A DNA stretch of 64,000 nucleotides from Modestobacter sp. L9-4 (lineage in GTDB: Bacteria > Actinomycetota > Actinomycetes > Mycobacteriales > Geodermatophilaceae), in the NCBI RefSeq assembly GCF_019112525.1, contig NZ_CP077800.1, positions 930,001 through 994,000 on the forward strand. Direction: 5' to 3'. The translations under genes were made by a program, and so were the position numbers. The notes beneath the pieces are model-generated. The model did no database searches. It was not told where the DNA came from and was given only the letters and a program-made list of their open reading frames with translations. The first letter of the stretch is position 1. Every line of letters starts with the position of its first letter. Shown piece after piece: positions 34,608-45,357 of the stretch.

Positions 34608-35456
34608 ATGGACGCCGTGGGACGAGTGGCGGTCATCGGTGACATCGGCGGGCACCTCGCGCAGCTGAGCCGGGCGCTGCGGCGGCTGGGTGCCGACCCG
34701 GGCACGCTCCGCCTGCCGGCCGACCTGCAGGTCGTGCAGGTCGGCGACCTCGTCCACCGCGGCCCGGACTCCGCCGGTGTGGTGGCACTGGTCGACCGGC
34801 TGCTGGCCGACCAGCCCGGGCAGTGGCACCAGCTGGCCGGCAACCACGAGGGCCAGTACGTGGACGTGCCCGCCTTCGACTGGCCGGAGACGGTCCCCGC
34901 CGGGGCGCAGGAGACGATGCGCCGCTGGTGGGCGACCGGCGCGATGCGGGTCGCCGCGGCGGTCACCCTCGGCGACGGGGAGCAGGTGCTGGTCAGCCAC
35001 GCCGGGCTGACGTCGGGGTTGCACCGCTGCCTCGGCCGCCCCCGGACCGCCGACGACGCCGCCGCCGCGCTGAACGGGCTGCGCGGGACCCACCCGGCGG
35101 TGCTGTGGCGGGCCGGCGCGATGCTCGGCGGCGGCCCGCCCGACCTCACGGCCGGCCCGATGTGGGCCGAGGCCGGCGCCGAGCTCGCCGCGTCCTGGGT
35201 CGCCGACGAGGTGCTGGGCGTGCGGATGCCCTTCACCCAGGTGCACGGCCACTCCAGCGTGGTCGGCCACGAGCGCGGCGAGCCGGTGCTGCGCGCGCCC
35301 GAGCTGCGCGACCGGATCCAGCTGCAGCGGGACGACCGGCACGTCGCGGTCAGCGTGGCCGGCGAGCTGCTGATCGGCGTCGACCCCGGCTTCGGCCGCA
35401 CCGCGCACTCACGCTGGGCACCGCTGGTGTTCGCCGACGCCACCGTCACCGGCTGA
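34608..35456 (+). CDS. Calcineurin-like metallophosphatase
   Basis: A 282-residue metallophosphoesterase of the PPP/ApaH-like type. Metal ligands appear in order: GDIGGH, GDLVHRGPDS, GNHEGQ, VSHAG and HGHSS. These match the D-x-H, GDxxDRG, GNHE and H/GH motifs, with H replacing the usual D in GDLVHRG. The substrate could be a protein, dinucleotide or small phosphate ester. The start is ATG at 34608 or GTG at 34617 (VGRVAVIGD). The 158-bp divergent gap to the GH81 gene contains GTCACG-gcg-CGTGAC (34474-34488), a possible regulator site. Confidence 0.85.
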   Translation: MDAVGRVAVIGDIGGHLAQLSRALRRLGADPGTLRLPADLQVVQVGDLVHRGPDSAGVVALVDRLLADQPGQWHQLAGNHEGQYVDVPAFDWPETVPAGAQETMRRWWATGAMRVAAAVTLGDGEQVLVSHAGLTSGLHRCLGRPRTADDAAAALNGLRGTHPAVLWRAGAMLGGGPPDLTAGPMWAEAGAELAASWVADEVLGVRMPFTQVHGHSSVVGHERGEPVLRAPELRDRIQLQRDDRHVAVSVAGELLIGVDPGFGRTAHSRWAPLVFADATVTG

Positions 35457-35505
35457 CCGTCGCCCTCACGTCACCGGGTGGTCCCGGCGTGGGGAGGGCG
35501 GTGCC

Positions 35506-35916
35506 TCAGTTGATGATCTCGCCGGAGCGGAGCGCGGACAGGCGGTCCCGCCACAGCTGCAGCGCCCCCGGGGTCAGCCTGGTCCAGTCGGTGACCTCCC
35601 CGACGACCCGCAGCGGTGCGCTGCTGCGGTAGGACCGGGTGGGGTTGCCGGGGAACTTCTTGTCGGTCACGTTCGGGTCGTCCTCGAACGGCCCGGTCGG
35701 CTCGACCTCGTAGACGCGCGGGTCGCCGCCACCGGCGAGCTCCACGGCCAGTTCCGCCGCGAGGCCGGCGCCGTCCCGGAGCGCGGTGAAGTAGACGTGG
35801 TTCATCACGACGTCGGGGCGGTAGTTGGACCGGAAGCCGGGCGTCAGGAGGTCACCGACCCGGAGGTCGGCCCTGGTCCCGTGGAAGAACGGCCCGTCGG
35901 CCGGCGTCCGGCTCAT
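35506..35916 (-). CDS. arr: NAD(+)-rifampin ADP-ribosyltransferase (Arr)
   Basis: A 136-residue Arr-family enzyme that inactivates rifamycins by ADP-ribosylating the C23 hydroxyl using NAD. Family features are clear: FFHGTRADLRVGDLLTPG near the start (H12), NHVYFTA in the middle, YEVEPTGPFEDDPN, then TDKKFPGNPTRSYR. Length matches known Arr proteins (~140). I chose the ATG at 35916. It converges on the metallophosphatase and stands alone, with no mobile element or integron nearby, so it looks chromosomal and intrinsic. Confidence 0.93.
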   Translation of the reverse strand: MSRTPADGPFFHGTRADLRVGDLLTPGFRSNYRPDVVMNHVYFTALRDGAGLAAELAVELAGGGDPRVYEVEPTGPFEDDPNVTDKKFPGNPTRSYRSSAPLRVVGEVTDWTRLTPGALQLWRDRLSALRSGEIIN

Positions 35917-36126
35917 CGCGCCACCGTAGGCCGGACTCCCCCGTCCCGGGGTGCGCCGGGCGGGGTCCTCGCGTGGGCGGACAGCTGCACGGGCCACAGA
36001 CGGGTCGTCCAGACCACTGGGCGCGAGGCCGGACCTCCGGCACCGCTGCCGGTGGGGTCCTCACCGGGATCGGCGGTCCGTCGGCTGCCCGGGCCGGGTG
36101 GGGCGCCGGCCGAGGGGGTCCGGACA
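35917..36126. other. Gene-free gap, probable arr promoter region
   Basis: The gap between arr (start 35916) and nrdJ (stop 36261) is 344 bp. The part next to nrdJ holds two terminator hairpins. The rest must contain the arr promoter on the minus strand. I see no convincing -35/-10 pair, palindrome or small gene in it. Confidence 0.4.
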
Positions 36127-36174
36127 GACCTCCGGCCCGGGGCCCTGGGGGAACAGGGCGCCGGGCCGGAGGTC
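36127..36174 (-). terminator. nrdJ terminator hairpin 2
   Basis: GACCTCCGGCCCGG (36127-36140) pairs perfectly with 36161-36174. After one G-G mismatch, GCCCTG/CAGGGC continue the stem to a 6-base loop. It is the second of two hairpins met by polymerase leaving nrdJ. Confidence 0.75.
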
Positions 36175-36198
36175 AGGCGGTCGTGACCCGGGCCGCCG

Positions 36199-36233
36199 CC
36201 CGCGCCGGTCCGAGGTCAGGGGACCGGCGCGGG
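36199..36233 (-). terminator. nrdJ terminator hairpin 1
   Basis: CCCGCGCCGGTCC (36199-36211) and GGACCGGCGCGGG (36221-36233) form a perfect 13-bp stem with a 9-base loop, 27 bp past the nrdJ stop. Confidence 0.75.
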
Positions 36234-36260
36234 CTCAGCGGACGCCCGGGGCGGACGACG

Positions 36261-39170
<2,910 letters not shown>

Positions 39171-39309
39171 AGCGTGCTCCCCTGGTGAGGCGTGCTGAAC
39201 TGGATGGCTGCAGGTCCGGCGGTTGCCGGGAGCCGGTGGTGTGGGTGTCCCGCGGGGCGGGAGCGCCGCGACCGGGTGGTCGGGCAGGTCGGGCAGCTGG
39301 TCGGGCGGG

Positions 39310-39822
39310 TCAGCCGGTCGGCGCCCCGGCGGCTGCGCCGTCGGGGCCGGCGGGCGGGCCGTTGTCGGCGACGTCGGGCCGGAGCCGCTTGAGCTCGGCG
39401 ATCTCCTTCTCGAAGTCCGCGGCCGAGGAGAAGGACCGGTAGACGCTGGCGAACCGGAGGTAGGCGACCTCGTCGAGGTAGCGGAGCGGGCCGAGGATGG
39501 CGAGGCCGACCTCGTTGCTGGGCACCTCGGCGGAACCGGTGGCCCGCACGGCGTCCTCGACCTTGGCGGCCAGGACGGCCAGCTGGCCCTCGTCGACCGG
39601 GCGCCCCTGGCAGGCCCGGCGCACACCGGCGATGACCTTGTTGCGGTCGAAGGGCTCGCTGACGCCGCTGCGCTTGACGACGGCGAGCACCGGCTCCTCC
39701 ACCGTGGTGAAGCGCCGCCCGCACACCGGGCAGGACCGGCGGCGGCGCGTGCTGGCGCCCTCGTCGGTCTCCCGCGAGTCGACGACCCGGCTGTCGGGGC
39801 TGTGGCAGAAGGGGCAGCGCAC
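39310..39822 (-). CDS. nrdR: Transcriptional repressor NrdR
   Basis: A 170-residue NrdR (usually ~150-170), the ATP/dATP-sensing repressor of ribonucleotide reductase genes. The N-terminal zinc ribbon uses C3, C6, C31 and C34 (CPFC, CPVC). The ATP-cone follows ([27 protein letters not shown], ending [11 protein letters not shown]). The C-terminus is a Pro/Gly/Ala tail. GTG start at 39822. Its own promoter carries two candidate NrdR boxes, so it should repress nrdR-nrdJ when dNTPs are plentiful. Confidence 0.95.
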   Translation of the reverse strand: MRCPFCHSPDSRVVDSRETDEGASTRRRRSCPVCGRRFTTVEEPVLAVVKRSGVSEPFDRNKVIAGVRRACQGRPVDEGQLAVLAAKVEDAVRATGSAEVPSNEVGLAILGPLRYLDEVAYLRFASVYRSFSSAADFEKEIAELKRLRPDVADNGPPAGPDGAAAGAPTG

Positions 39823-39956
39823 CGGGGCACCTCCTCGATCGGCGGGCCGCCGGAGCGACCGTGGTGACGCGCCCTGTGGACCGGCCGGGGGACATCCGGT
39901 GGATGTCCTGGGGCTGACCTGGGGACGCGCCTGTGGAGAGGAACTACATCTCTGTC

Positions 39957-40004
39957 ACACAAGATGTTGGGGTGAGGTTAGCCCCGCACCACTACAGGTA
40001 CAAC
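39957..40004 (-). promoter_or_regulatory. Two candidate NrdR boxes
   Basis: Box 1 at 39957-39972 (ACACAAGATGTTGGGG) and a weaker box 2 at 39989-40004 (CCACTACAGGTACAAC) resemble the NrdR-box consensus ACACwATATaTwGTGT. They lie 32 bp apart, about three helical turns. One overlaps the presumed transcription start and the other the -35 of the nrdR promoter, the layout known for NrdR repression. Confidence 0.55.
39975..40003 (-). promoter_or_regulatory. nrdR-nrdJ promoter
   Basis: On the minus strand, TTGTAC (40003-39998) and TAACCT (39980-39975) are separated by exactly 17 bp, a good housekeeping-sigma pair. Transcription would begin near 39968 with a leader of about 145 nt. The leader includes a small hairpin GGACATCC-ggt-GGATGTCC (39890-39908). 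Confidence 0.6.
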
Positions 40005-40089
40005 CCCTGGGCCCCGGCGCGTCTTCCTGAGACGCACCCGCCCCGCCCGTACCAGGCACTTTCCCCGGACACGCCGGGCGCAGCGCCGG

Positions 40090-40710
40090 TCAGGGCAGCT
40101 GGAGCTCGGCGCCGGGCAGGAGGTCGACGCTGTCGAGGCCGTTGAGGGCGACGATCGCGTCGATCACCGCGCGCGGGTCCTCCTCGGGCGCGACGGCGCG
40201 GGCGATGGACCACAGGGAGTCCCCCGACCGGACGACGAACGTGTCGGAACCGGCCAGCTGCAGGCCGCTCTCCCGGTTCATCTCGACGTGCACGACCGTG
40301 GCCGCGGCGAGGGACAGCCCGATCGCGATCGACAGCCCGGCGACCACCCGCTGACCGCGCGCGGTGAGCCGCAGCGGCGGCGGCGGCCGGCGGACCCCCG
40401 ACCGCTCCCGTCCCGCCGCGGGGCGGGGCTCGGTGGCGCAACCGCCACGGACGGCCCGCCCGGCCGGGAGCCCGTCGAGCCGCGCCGGGCGGGCCCCCGG
40501 GCGGGCCGCGTCGCGCCGGGCGGTGGCGGGCGCGGCCGGCTGCGGCCCACGGCCGGTCGCCGCCGGGACACGGGCGGCGACCCGGCGGGCTGCGGCCACG
40601 GGCCGCCACGGCGACGGCGGCGTGGGCGCCGGTACGGGTGCCCCGGGGGCGGAGGACACGGAGGCGGCGGACACGGGGACGGGGGCGTCGAGCTGCTGCG
40701 GGCTGACCAT
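40090..40710 (-). CDS. LysM-domain membrane protein, ChiZ/DivS-like
   Basis: A 206-residue protein with a long Pro/Ala/Arg-rich cytoplasmic part, one TM segment (GQRVVAGLSIAIGLSLAAATVV) and a C-terminal LysM peptidoglycan-binding domain (FVVRSGDSLWSIARAV, then LLPGAELQLP). The position, divergent from lexA and upstream of nrdR, matches mycobacterial Rv2719c (ChiZ) and corynebacterial DivS, SOS-induced proteins that stop cell division. Two SOS boxes lie upstream of its ATG at 40710. Function by synteny is inference. Confidence 0.82.
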   Translation of the reverse strand: MVSPQQLDAPVPVSAASVSSAPGAPVPAPTPPSPWRPVAAARRVAARVPAATGRGPQPAAPATARRDAARPGARPARLDGLPAGRAVRGGCATEPRPAAGRERSGVRRPPPPLRLTARGQRVVAGLSIAIGLSLAAATVVHVEMNRESGLQLAGSDTFVVRSGDSLWSIARAVAPEEDPRAVIDAIVALNGLDSVDLLPGAELQLP

Positions 40711-40804
40711 CGGGGTGCTCCTGGAGGTCTGGCGGTGGGACGTCGTCGGGCGTCCGGCGCGAGCGGGCGGTCCCCCCGAGGCCGGCCACCGGGAGGTGGT
40801 CGCC

Positions 40805-40820
40805 TCGAACGCCTGTTCGA
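40805..40820. promoter_or_regulatory. SOS (LexA) box 1
   Basis: TCGAACGCCTGTTCGA is a match to the actinobacterial LexA site (GAAC-N4-GTTC with TCG/CGA flanks). It lies 95 bp upstream of the LysM gene start. Confidence 0.9.
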
Positions 40821-40821
40821 A

Positions 40822-40837
40822 TCGAACGTCTGTGCGA
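40822..40837. promoter_or_regulatory. SOS (LexA) box 2, imperfect
   Basis: TCGAACGTCTGTGCGA differs from the perfect site by one base (G for T in the right half). It begins 17 bp after the start of box 1, so two LexA dimers could bind side by side. Confidence 0.7.
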
Positions 40838-40885
40838 TGTCTACCGCATCCCTCCGACAAGTCCCACCCCTGACGCGCGACATCT

Positions 40886-40901
40886 TCGAACAGGTGTTTG
40901 A
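40886..40901. promoter_or_regulatory. SOS (LexA) box 3
   Basis: TCGAACAGGTGTTTGA has one deviation from GAAC-N4-GTTC. It lies nearest lexA (start 41022), suiting LexA autoregulation. Confidence 0.8.
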
Positions 40902-41021
40902 ACAACACCGGTGTAACCCGCTACCGTGACACCGAGATCGCTGACCGGACAGCTCTCCCGGCCCCAGGCGCCGGGTGGGCCACTGGGTACCGCTGCCCCG
41001 GCAGCCGGACGAGGAGGACAC

Positions 41022-41822
41022 ATGGCGGCCGACGGCCCCACGGCAGGCGGCACGAGCCCCTCGCGACGCACCCGCGCGACGGCCCAGGCCGCCGACGCCA
41101 CCACCGGGACCGGGGCGGTGGCCGCGGTCCGCGAGTTCCCCGACCGCGGGGAGGCCGGCGACGGCCTGACCCAGCGTCAGCGCCGGGTGCTCGAGGTCAT
41201 CCGCGACTCCATCGACCGCCGCGGCTACCCGCCCTCGGTCCGCGAGATCGGCGAAGCCGTCGGGCTGTCCTCGGCCTCCTCGGTGGCCCACCAGCTCTCG
41301 GTGCTGCAGCGGAAGGGCTGGCTGCGCCGCGACCCGAACCGGCCGCGCGCCCTGGACGTGCGGATGCCCGGTGAGACCACCGTCATGGCCGAGTCGCCCG
41401 CCGAGACGCAGGCCACCGCTGCTGCTGCCGACGAGACGAGCAACCCGCGGCCCACGTACGTCCCGCTCGTCGGGCGGATCGCCGCCGGTGGCCCGGTGCT
41501 GGCCGAGCAGGCGGTGGAGGACGTGTTCCCGCTGCCCCGCGAGCTGGTCGGCGAGGGCACGCTCTTCATGCTCAAGGTCGCCGGTGACTCGATGGTCGAG
41601 GCGGCCATCTGCGACGGCGACTGGGTCGTCGTCCGTCAGCAGCCCACCGCGGAGAACGGCGAGATCGTCGCCGCGATGATCGACGGCGAGGCGACGGTGA
41701 AGACCTACAAGCGCCGCGACGGCCACGTCTGGCTGATGCCGCACAACCCGGCGTACGAGCCCATCCCCGGCGACGACGCGACGGTGCTCGGCCGCGTCGT
41801 CACCGTGCTGCGCCGGGTCTGA
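41022..41822 (+). CDS. lexA: SOS repressor LexA
   Basis: A 266-residue LexA. After a ~60-residue Ala/Thr-rich N-terminal extension comes the winged helix ([36 protein letters not shown] across two stretches), then the S24 peptidase domain. Autocleavage is between A155 and G156 (RIAAGGPV). The catalytic pair is S190 (GDSM) and K227 (VKTYK). I chose the ATG at 41022, which has GGAGGA upstream; an in-frame GTG at 40926 would add an unlikely tail. It represses itself and the LysM gene through the SOS boxes. Confidence 0.96.
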   Translation: MAADGPTAGGTSPSRRTRATAQAADATTGTGAVAAVREFPDRGEAGDGLTQRQRRVLEVIRDSIDRRGYPPSVREIGEAVGLSSASSVAHQLSVLQRKGWLRRDPNRPRALDVRMPGETTVMAESPAETQATAAAADETSNPRPTYVPLVGRIAAGGPVLAEQAVEDVFPLPRELVGEGTLFMLKVAGDSMVEAAICDGDWVVVRQQPTAENGEIVAAMIDGEATVKTYKRRDGHVWLMPHNPAYEPIPGDDATVLGRVVTVLRRV

Positions 41823-41828
41823 CCAGTC

Positions 41829-41861
41829 GGCCCACCGCTGCCCCTCGGGCAGCGGTGGGCC
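41829..41861. terminator. lexA terminator hairpin
   Basis: GGCCCACCGCTGCCC (41829-41843) and GGGCAGCGGTGGGCC (41847-41861) form a perfect 15-bp stem with a 3-base loop, 6 bp after the lexA stop. Confidence 0.85.
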
Positions 41862-41877
41862 ACAGCGGCACCACCAG

Positions 41878-41901
41878 GGCCCCCTCGCAGGCGAGGGGGC
41901 C
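41878..41901. terminator. Second hairpin between convergent genes
   Basis: GGCCCCCTCGC (41878-41888) and GCGAGGGGGCC (41891-41901) pair around a very short loop and are followed by TTCGT. It lies 5 bp from the stop of the convergent propeller gene and may end transcription from both sides. Confidence 0.7.
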
Positions 41902-41905
41902 TTCG

Positions 41906-42979
41906 TCAGGCCTGGCGACGGCGGAACCGGCCGCCGATCCAGATGAGCCCCGTCGCCACGCCGGCGGCGATCAGCCCGGCCGTGACCGGACCGACCGGAC
42001 GGGACGGGTCGGCGGCCTCGGCTGGCGCCGCGGCGGCAGCACCGTCGTCCCCGGCTGCGGGCGGCGCGGGCGCGAGGTCGCCGGCGACCGGCACCAGGGT
42101 CACCGCCGCCGGCAGGCTCTCGCTGCTGACCAGGAGGCTCCGCTCGTCACCGGCGAACGCGATCGCCTCGCCCTGCGGGGAGTCCGGCAGCGGCACCCGC
42201 ACCGGCGACCCGCTGAGCGCCCCGGTGACGTCCGAACCGGTCAGCGGCCACACGTAGGCGTCGGTGTAGGTGCGCAGGGCGATGCGCTGCCCGTCGGCGG
42301 AGACCGCTCCCCCGGTGACCAGCAGCTGGCCCGCCCGTCCGACCGGCCCCCCGGGCGTGCCGGTGAGGGTGAAGCCCATGCCGAGCACCCGGGTCATCGG
42401 CACCGTCGCACCGTCGGCCAGGGGGGCGTCGGGCCGGTAGACCGAGCTGGCGCCGAGCACCTCCTTGGTCACCAGGTACGGCGTCCCGTCCGGGGCCAGC
42501 AGGAGGGCCTCGGCGTCGTGCGCACCGTCGGGGTAGGTCAGCCGGGTCAGCGTGCTGCTGCCGTCGGTGCGCAGCCCGATGAGCGCGACGGTCTCCCGCT
42601 TCTGCTCGTTGTCCCCGGTGTCGGCCAGCCAGACCGTGCCGTCGGCGCCCACGGCGAGGTCCTCGGGGTCGTAGGGGTCGACGTCGGCGGTGCGCACCTC
42701 GCCGACCGTGCACGCGCCGTCGAGCGCGTAGACCTCCACCCGGTCGCCACCGTCGTTCATCGCCAGCATGCCGTCGCCCACGCCCACCAGCCCGGAGAGC
42801 TCGGGCAGCCGCGGGTCGGTGATCTCGCACCGCGTGGTGGGGGCGCCGTACGCCTCGGCCGCGACGGCCGGGGACACCGGCAGCACGACCAGCAGGCCCA
42901 GGGGTGCGGTCAGCGCCGCGCCGGCCACCCGGGTGCGGCGGCGGGCGCGGTCACGACGGCTGTCGGCCCGCTCGAGCAC
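41906..42979 (-). CDS. Secreted or anchored beta-propeller-like protein
   Basis: A 357-residue protein with a signal peptide ending near PAVAAEA (about residue 41). A repeat-rich beta-propeller-like body follows (VGVGDGMLAMNDGGD; PEDLAVGADGTVWLADTGDN; AEALLLAPDGTPYLVTKEV; QGEAIAFAGDERSLLVSS). After a Pro/Ala/Asp linker comes a C-terminal TM segment ending RFRRRQA. It is probably held on the outer face of the membrane. The ligand or activity is unknown. The GTG at 42979 overlaps the end of the PAP2 gene by 29 bp, so the two are translated from one message. Confidence 0.75.
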   Translation of the reverse strand: MLERADSRRDRARRRTRVAGAALTAPLGLLVVLPVSPAVAAEAYGAPTTRCEITDPRLPELSGLVGVGDGMLAMNDGGDRVEVYALDGACTVGEVRTADVDPYDPEDLAVGADGTVWLADTGDNEQKRETVALIGLRTDGSSTLTRLTYPDGAHDAEALLLAPDGTPYLVTKEVLGASSVYRPDAPLADGATVPMTRVLGMGFTLTGTPGGPVGRAGQLLVTGGAVSADGQRIALRTYTDAYVWPLTGSDVTGALSGSPVRVPLPDSPQGEAIAFAGDERSLLVSSESLPAAVTLVPVAGDLAPAPPAAGDDGAAAAAPAEAADPSRPVGPVTAGLIAAGVATGLIWIGGRFRRRQA

Positions 42980-43679
42980 GGGCCCAGCGTGACACCGGCA
43001 GCGTGTCGAGCGCATGAACCACGCCCAACAGCAGCACGCCGACGGCCAGCCCGGCCAGCACGTCGCTGACCCAGTGGAAGTTGAGCGCGACCATCGCGAT
43101 GCCGCTGACGAAGGGTCCCGCGACGGCGAGCAGCCGGGCGGCCCGCTGCACCCACGCCGGCAGCCCGAACTCCACGGCCTGCCAGCGCGCCACGCCCCAC
43201 ATGAGGACCGCGTTGGTGACGTGACCCGACGGGTAGCTGCCGCCCCCGCGGTGGAAGTACGAGCCGGGGTACTCCGGGGCGGTGCGGCCGGTGCCCCACT
43301 TGAACGCGTAGACGACGGCGGTGAGCAGCACCAGCGCGGCCAGGATCCGCAGCGCCGGTACGTACGTGCGCCGCCGGACGGCGGTCCAGGCGACGAGCCC
43401 GGCCAGCACGATGAGGACGGTGCCGCGGCCACCGGCCTGGGTGAACACCCACACCGGCCAGTAGAGGGCGGAGTGGCGCAGGTCCCAGCCGTCGACGACG
43501 CCGGACACCCGCAGGTCCAGCGCCTCCAGCACCCCACCGGTCAGCAGGTCGACCGTCACGGCCACCAGGACGACGGCGGCGACGGCGAGCAGCCACCACG
43601 GCGGGCGGCCGGTGCCGGTCACCGGCGCGGCGGCGTCCTCGGGCCGGGTCAGCGGTCGCGACGCTCCGCTGCTGGCCAC
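42951..43679 (-). CDS. PAP2-family membrane phosphatase
   Basis: A 242-residue, six-TM phosphatase of the PAP2 superfamily, acting on lipid phosphates (phosphatidate or isoprenyl diphosphate) at the membrane. The three signature regions are KWGTGRTAPEYP (K-x6-RP-like), YPSGHVTN (PSGH) and NFHWVSDVLAG (in place of SR-x5-H-x3-D). GTG start at 43679. It precedes the propeller protein with a 29-bp overlap. Undecaprenyl-diphosphate recycling is possible but cannot be told from sequence. Confidence 0.87.
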   Translation of the reverse strand: MASSGASRPLTRPEDAAAPVTGTGRPPWWLLAVAAVVLVAVTVDLLTGGVLEALDLRVSGVVDGWDLRHSALYWPVWVFTQAGGRGTVLIVLAGLVAWTAVRRRTYVPALRILAALVLLTAVVYAFKWGTGRTAPEYPGSYFHRGGGSYPSGHVTNAVLMWGVARWQAVEFGLPAWVQRAARLLAVAGPFVSGIAMVALNFHWVSDVLAGLAVGVLLLGVVHALDTLPVSRWARARAGRQPS

Positions 43680-43720
43680 CGCGTCACCGTACCGGCCCCG
43701 ACCGCGCGTCCCGGGAACGC

Positions 43721-43755
43721 AGCAGGGCCGCGCCGCGGTGCGGCACGGCCCTGCT
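43721..43755 (-). terminator. Terminator hairpin downstream of hflX
   Basis: AGCAGGGCCG (43721-43730) and CGGCCCTGCT (43746-43755) pair. After a C-A mismatch, GCCGC/GCGGC continue to a 3-base loop. Confidence 0.7.
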
Positions 43756-43758
43756 GCT

Positions 43759-43795
43759 GACCCCGCCGCACCCACCGGGCGGTGGTGGCGGGGTC
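43759..43795 (-). terminator. Terminator hairpin next to the hflX stop
   Basis: GACCCCGCC (43759-43767) and GGCGGGGTC (43787-43795) pair, with inner ACC/GGT pairs and a bulge. It begins 5 bp beyond the hflX stop codon. Confidence 0.65.
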
Positions 43796-43800
43796 CTCGC

Positions 43801-45288
43801 TCAGACCTCGAGGGCCGGTGCGGGGTAGGGCTCCAGCAGGGCGGCCAGCCCCGCGTCGACCTGCGCCACCAGCCGGGTGCCCTCGGCCTCGTGGACCTCC
43901 TCGAGCACCTCGCCGTCCCGGTGCACCTTGGCGACCAGGTCACCGCGGTCGTAGGGCACGAGCACCTCGACGTGCACGGCGGGGTGCGGCAGCCGCGCGG
44001 CGATCACGTCGCGCAGCGCCTCCAGGCCCTCACCGGTGCGGGCGGAGACCCAGACCGCGCCGGGCAGCGCCTGGCGGAGCAGGAGGACGTCCTCCTCGCT
44101 CATCGCGTCGACCTTGTTGACCACGATCAGCTCGGGGACCGAGGAGGCGTCGATGTCGGCCAGCACCGTGTGCACGGCGTTGATCTGGCCCAGCGGGTCG
44201 GCGTCGGACCCGTCGACGATGTGCAGCAGCAGGTCGCTGGCCGCGACCTCCTCCAGCGTCGACCGGAAGGCGTCGATCAGCTGGTGCGGCAGGTGCCGCA
44301 CGAAGCCGACGGTGTCGGTGAGCGTGTACTCCCGGCCGTCGACGGTCTCCGCGCGCCGGACCGTGGGGTCCAGGGTGGCGAAGAGCGCGTCCTGCACCAG
44401 CACACCGGCGTCGGTGAGCTGGTTGAGCAGGCTGGACTTGCCGGCGTTGGTGTAGCCGGCGATCGCCACGCTCGGCGTCGCGTTGCGGTCGCGGGAGTTG
44501 CGCTGCGTCGTCCGGGCGGTCGACATGCCGGCGATCTCCTTGCGGAGCTTGCTGACCCGGGACCGGATGCGGCGACGGTCGGTCTCGATCTTGGTCTCAC
44601 CCGGGCCACGGGTGCCGATGCCGCCACCGCCGGCGACACGACCACCGGCCTGCCGGCTCAGCGACTCACCCCAGCCACGCAGGCGCGGCAGCATGTACTG
44701 CATCTGCGCCAGCTCGACCTGGGCCTTGCCCTCCCGGCTGGTGGCGTGCTGGGCGAAGATGTCCAGGATCAGCGCGGTCCGGTCGACCACCTTGACCTTG
44801 AGGATCTTCTCCAGCTGGTTGAGCTGGCCGGGGGTCAGCTCGCCGTCGCAGATCACGGTGTCCGCGCCGGTGGAGGCGACGATGTCGCGGATCTCGTTGG
44901 CCTTGCCCGAGCCGACGTAGGTGCCCGCGTCGGGCTTGTCGCGGCGCTGCACGAGGGCCTCGAGGACCTCGGAACCGGCCGTCTCGGCGAGGGCGGCGAG
45001 CTCGGCCAGCGAGCGCTGGGCGTCGACGGCCGTCCCCTCGGTCCAGACGCCGACCAGCACGACGCGCTCGAGGCGCAGCTGCCGGTACTCGACCTCGGTG
45101 ACGTCGGTGAGCTCGGTGGACAGCCCCGCCACGCGGCGGAGCGCGCTGCGCTCCTCGAGCGCGTAGGACCCCGGCGTCTCGCCCGGCAGGTCCCACTGAG
45201 AAGGGGTGGTCGTGTCGCGCGACCGGCCGGCCTTGTCGGCCCGGTCCTCGGCGTCGGCGAGGATCGCGCGGTTCTGCGGTGTCGTCAT
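43801..45288 (-). CDS. hflX: Ribosome-associated GTPase HflX
   Basis: A 495-residue HflX, a GTPase that splits stalled ribosomes under stress. The N-terminal HflX domain has AGTYVGSGKANEI and VICDGELTPGQLNQLE, followed by the linker GGGGIGTRGPGETKIETDRR. The G domain carries G1 GYTNAGKS (278-285), DTVGFVRHLPHQL (G3), and VVNKVDA (G4). The ATG at 45288 has GGAG five bases upstream; an ATG at 45339 is an alternative adding 17 residues. Confidence 0.95.
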   Translation of the reverse strand: MTTPQNRAILADAEDRADKAGRSRDTTTPSQWDLPGETPGSYALEERSALRRVAGLSTELTDVTEVEYRQLRLERVVLVGVWTEGTAVDAQRSLAELAALAETAGSEVLEALVQRRDKPDAGTYVGSGKANEIRDIVASTGADTVICDGELTPGQLNQLEKILKVKVVDRTALILDIFAQHATSREGKAQVELAQMQYMLPRLRGWGESLSRQAGGRVAGGGGIGTRGPGETKIETDRRRIRSRVSKLRKEIAGMSTARTTQRNSRDRNATPSVAIAGYTNAGKSSLLNQLTDAGVLVQDALFATLDPTVRRAETVDGREYTLTDTVGFVRHLPHQLIDAFRSTLEEVAASDLLLHIVDGSDADPLGQINAVHTVLADIDASSVPELIVVNKVDAMSEEDVLLLRQALPGAVWVSARTGEGLEALRDVIAARLPHPAVHVEVLVPYDRGDLVAKVHRDGEVLEEVHEAEGTRLVAQVDAGLAALLEPYPAPALEV

Positions 45289-45357
45289 CGTCTCCAGCGT
45301 GGCATGCCCCTGCGAGCGGGGCGAGTGAGTTGTCGTCATCTTGTCCGTTACAACACC

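Noticed and set aside
39171-39962. N-terminal extension of NrdJ to 39962
   Set aside because: It crosses nrdR in a different frame and has no NrdJ similarity; the TTG at 39170 has a good ribosome site.
39171-39968. B12 riboswitch upstream of nrdR or nrdJ
   Set aside because: A B12-dependent reductase invites one, but I found no GCCACTG-type B12 box in either leader; NrdR boxes explain the regulation better.
40812-40832. T-loop-like GTTCGAATC suggesting a tRNA
   Set aside because: The sequence lies within two adjacent SOS boxes and there is no acceptor or anticodon stem around it.
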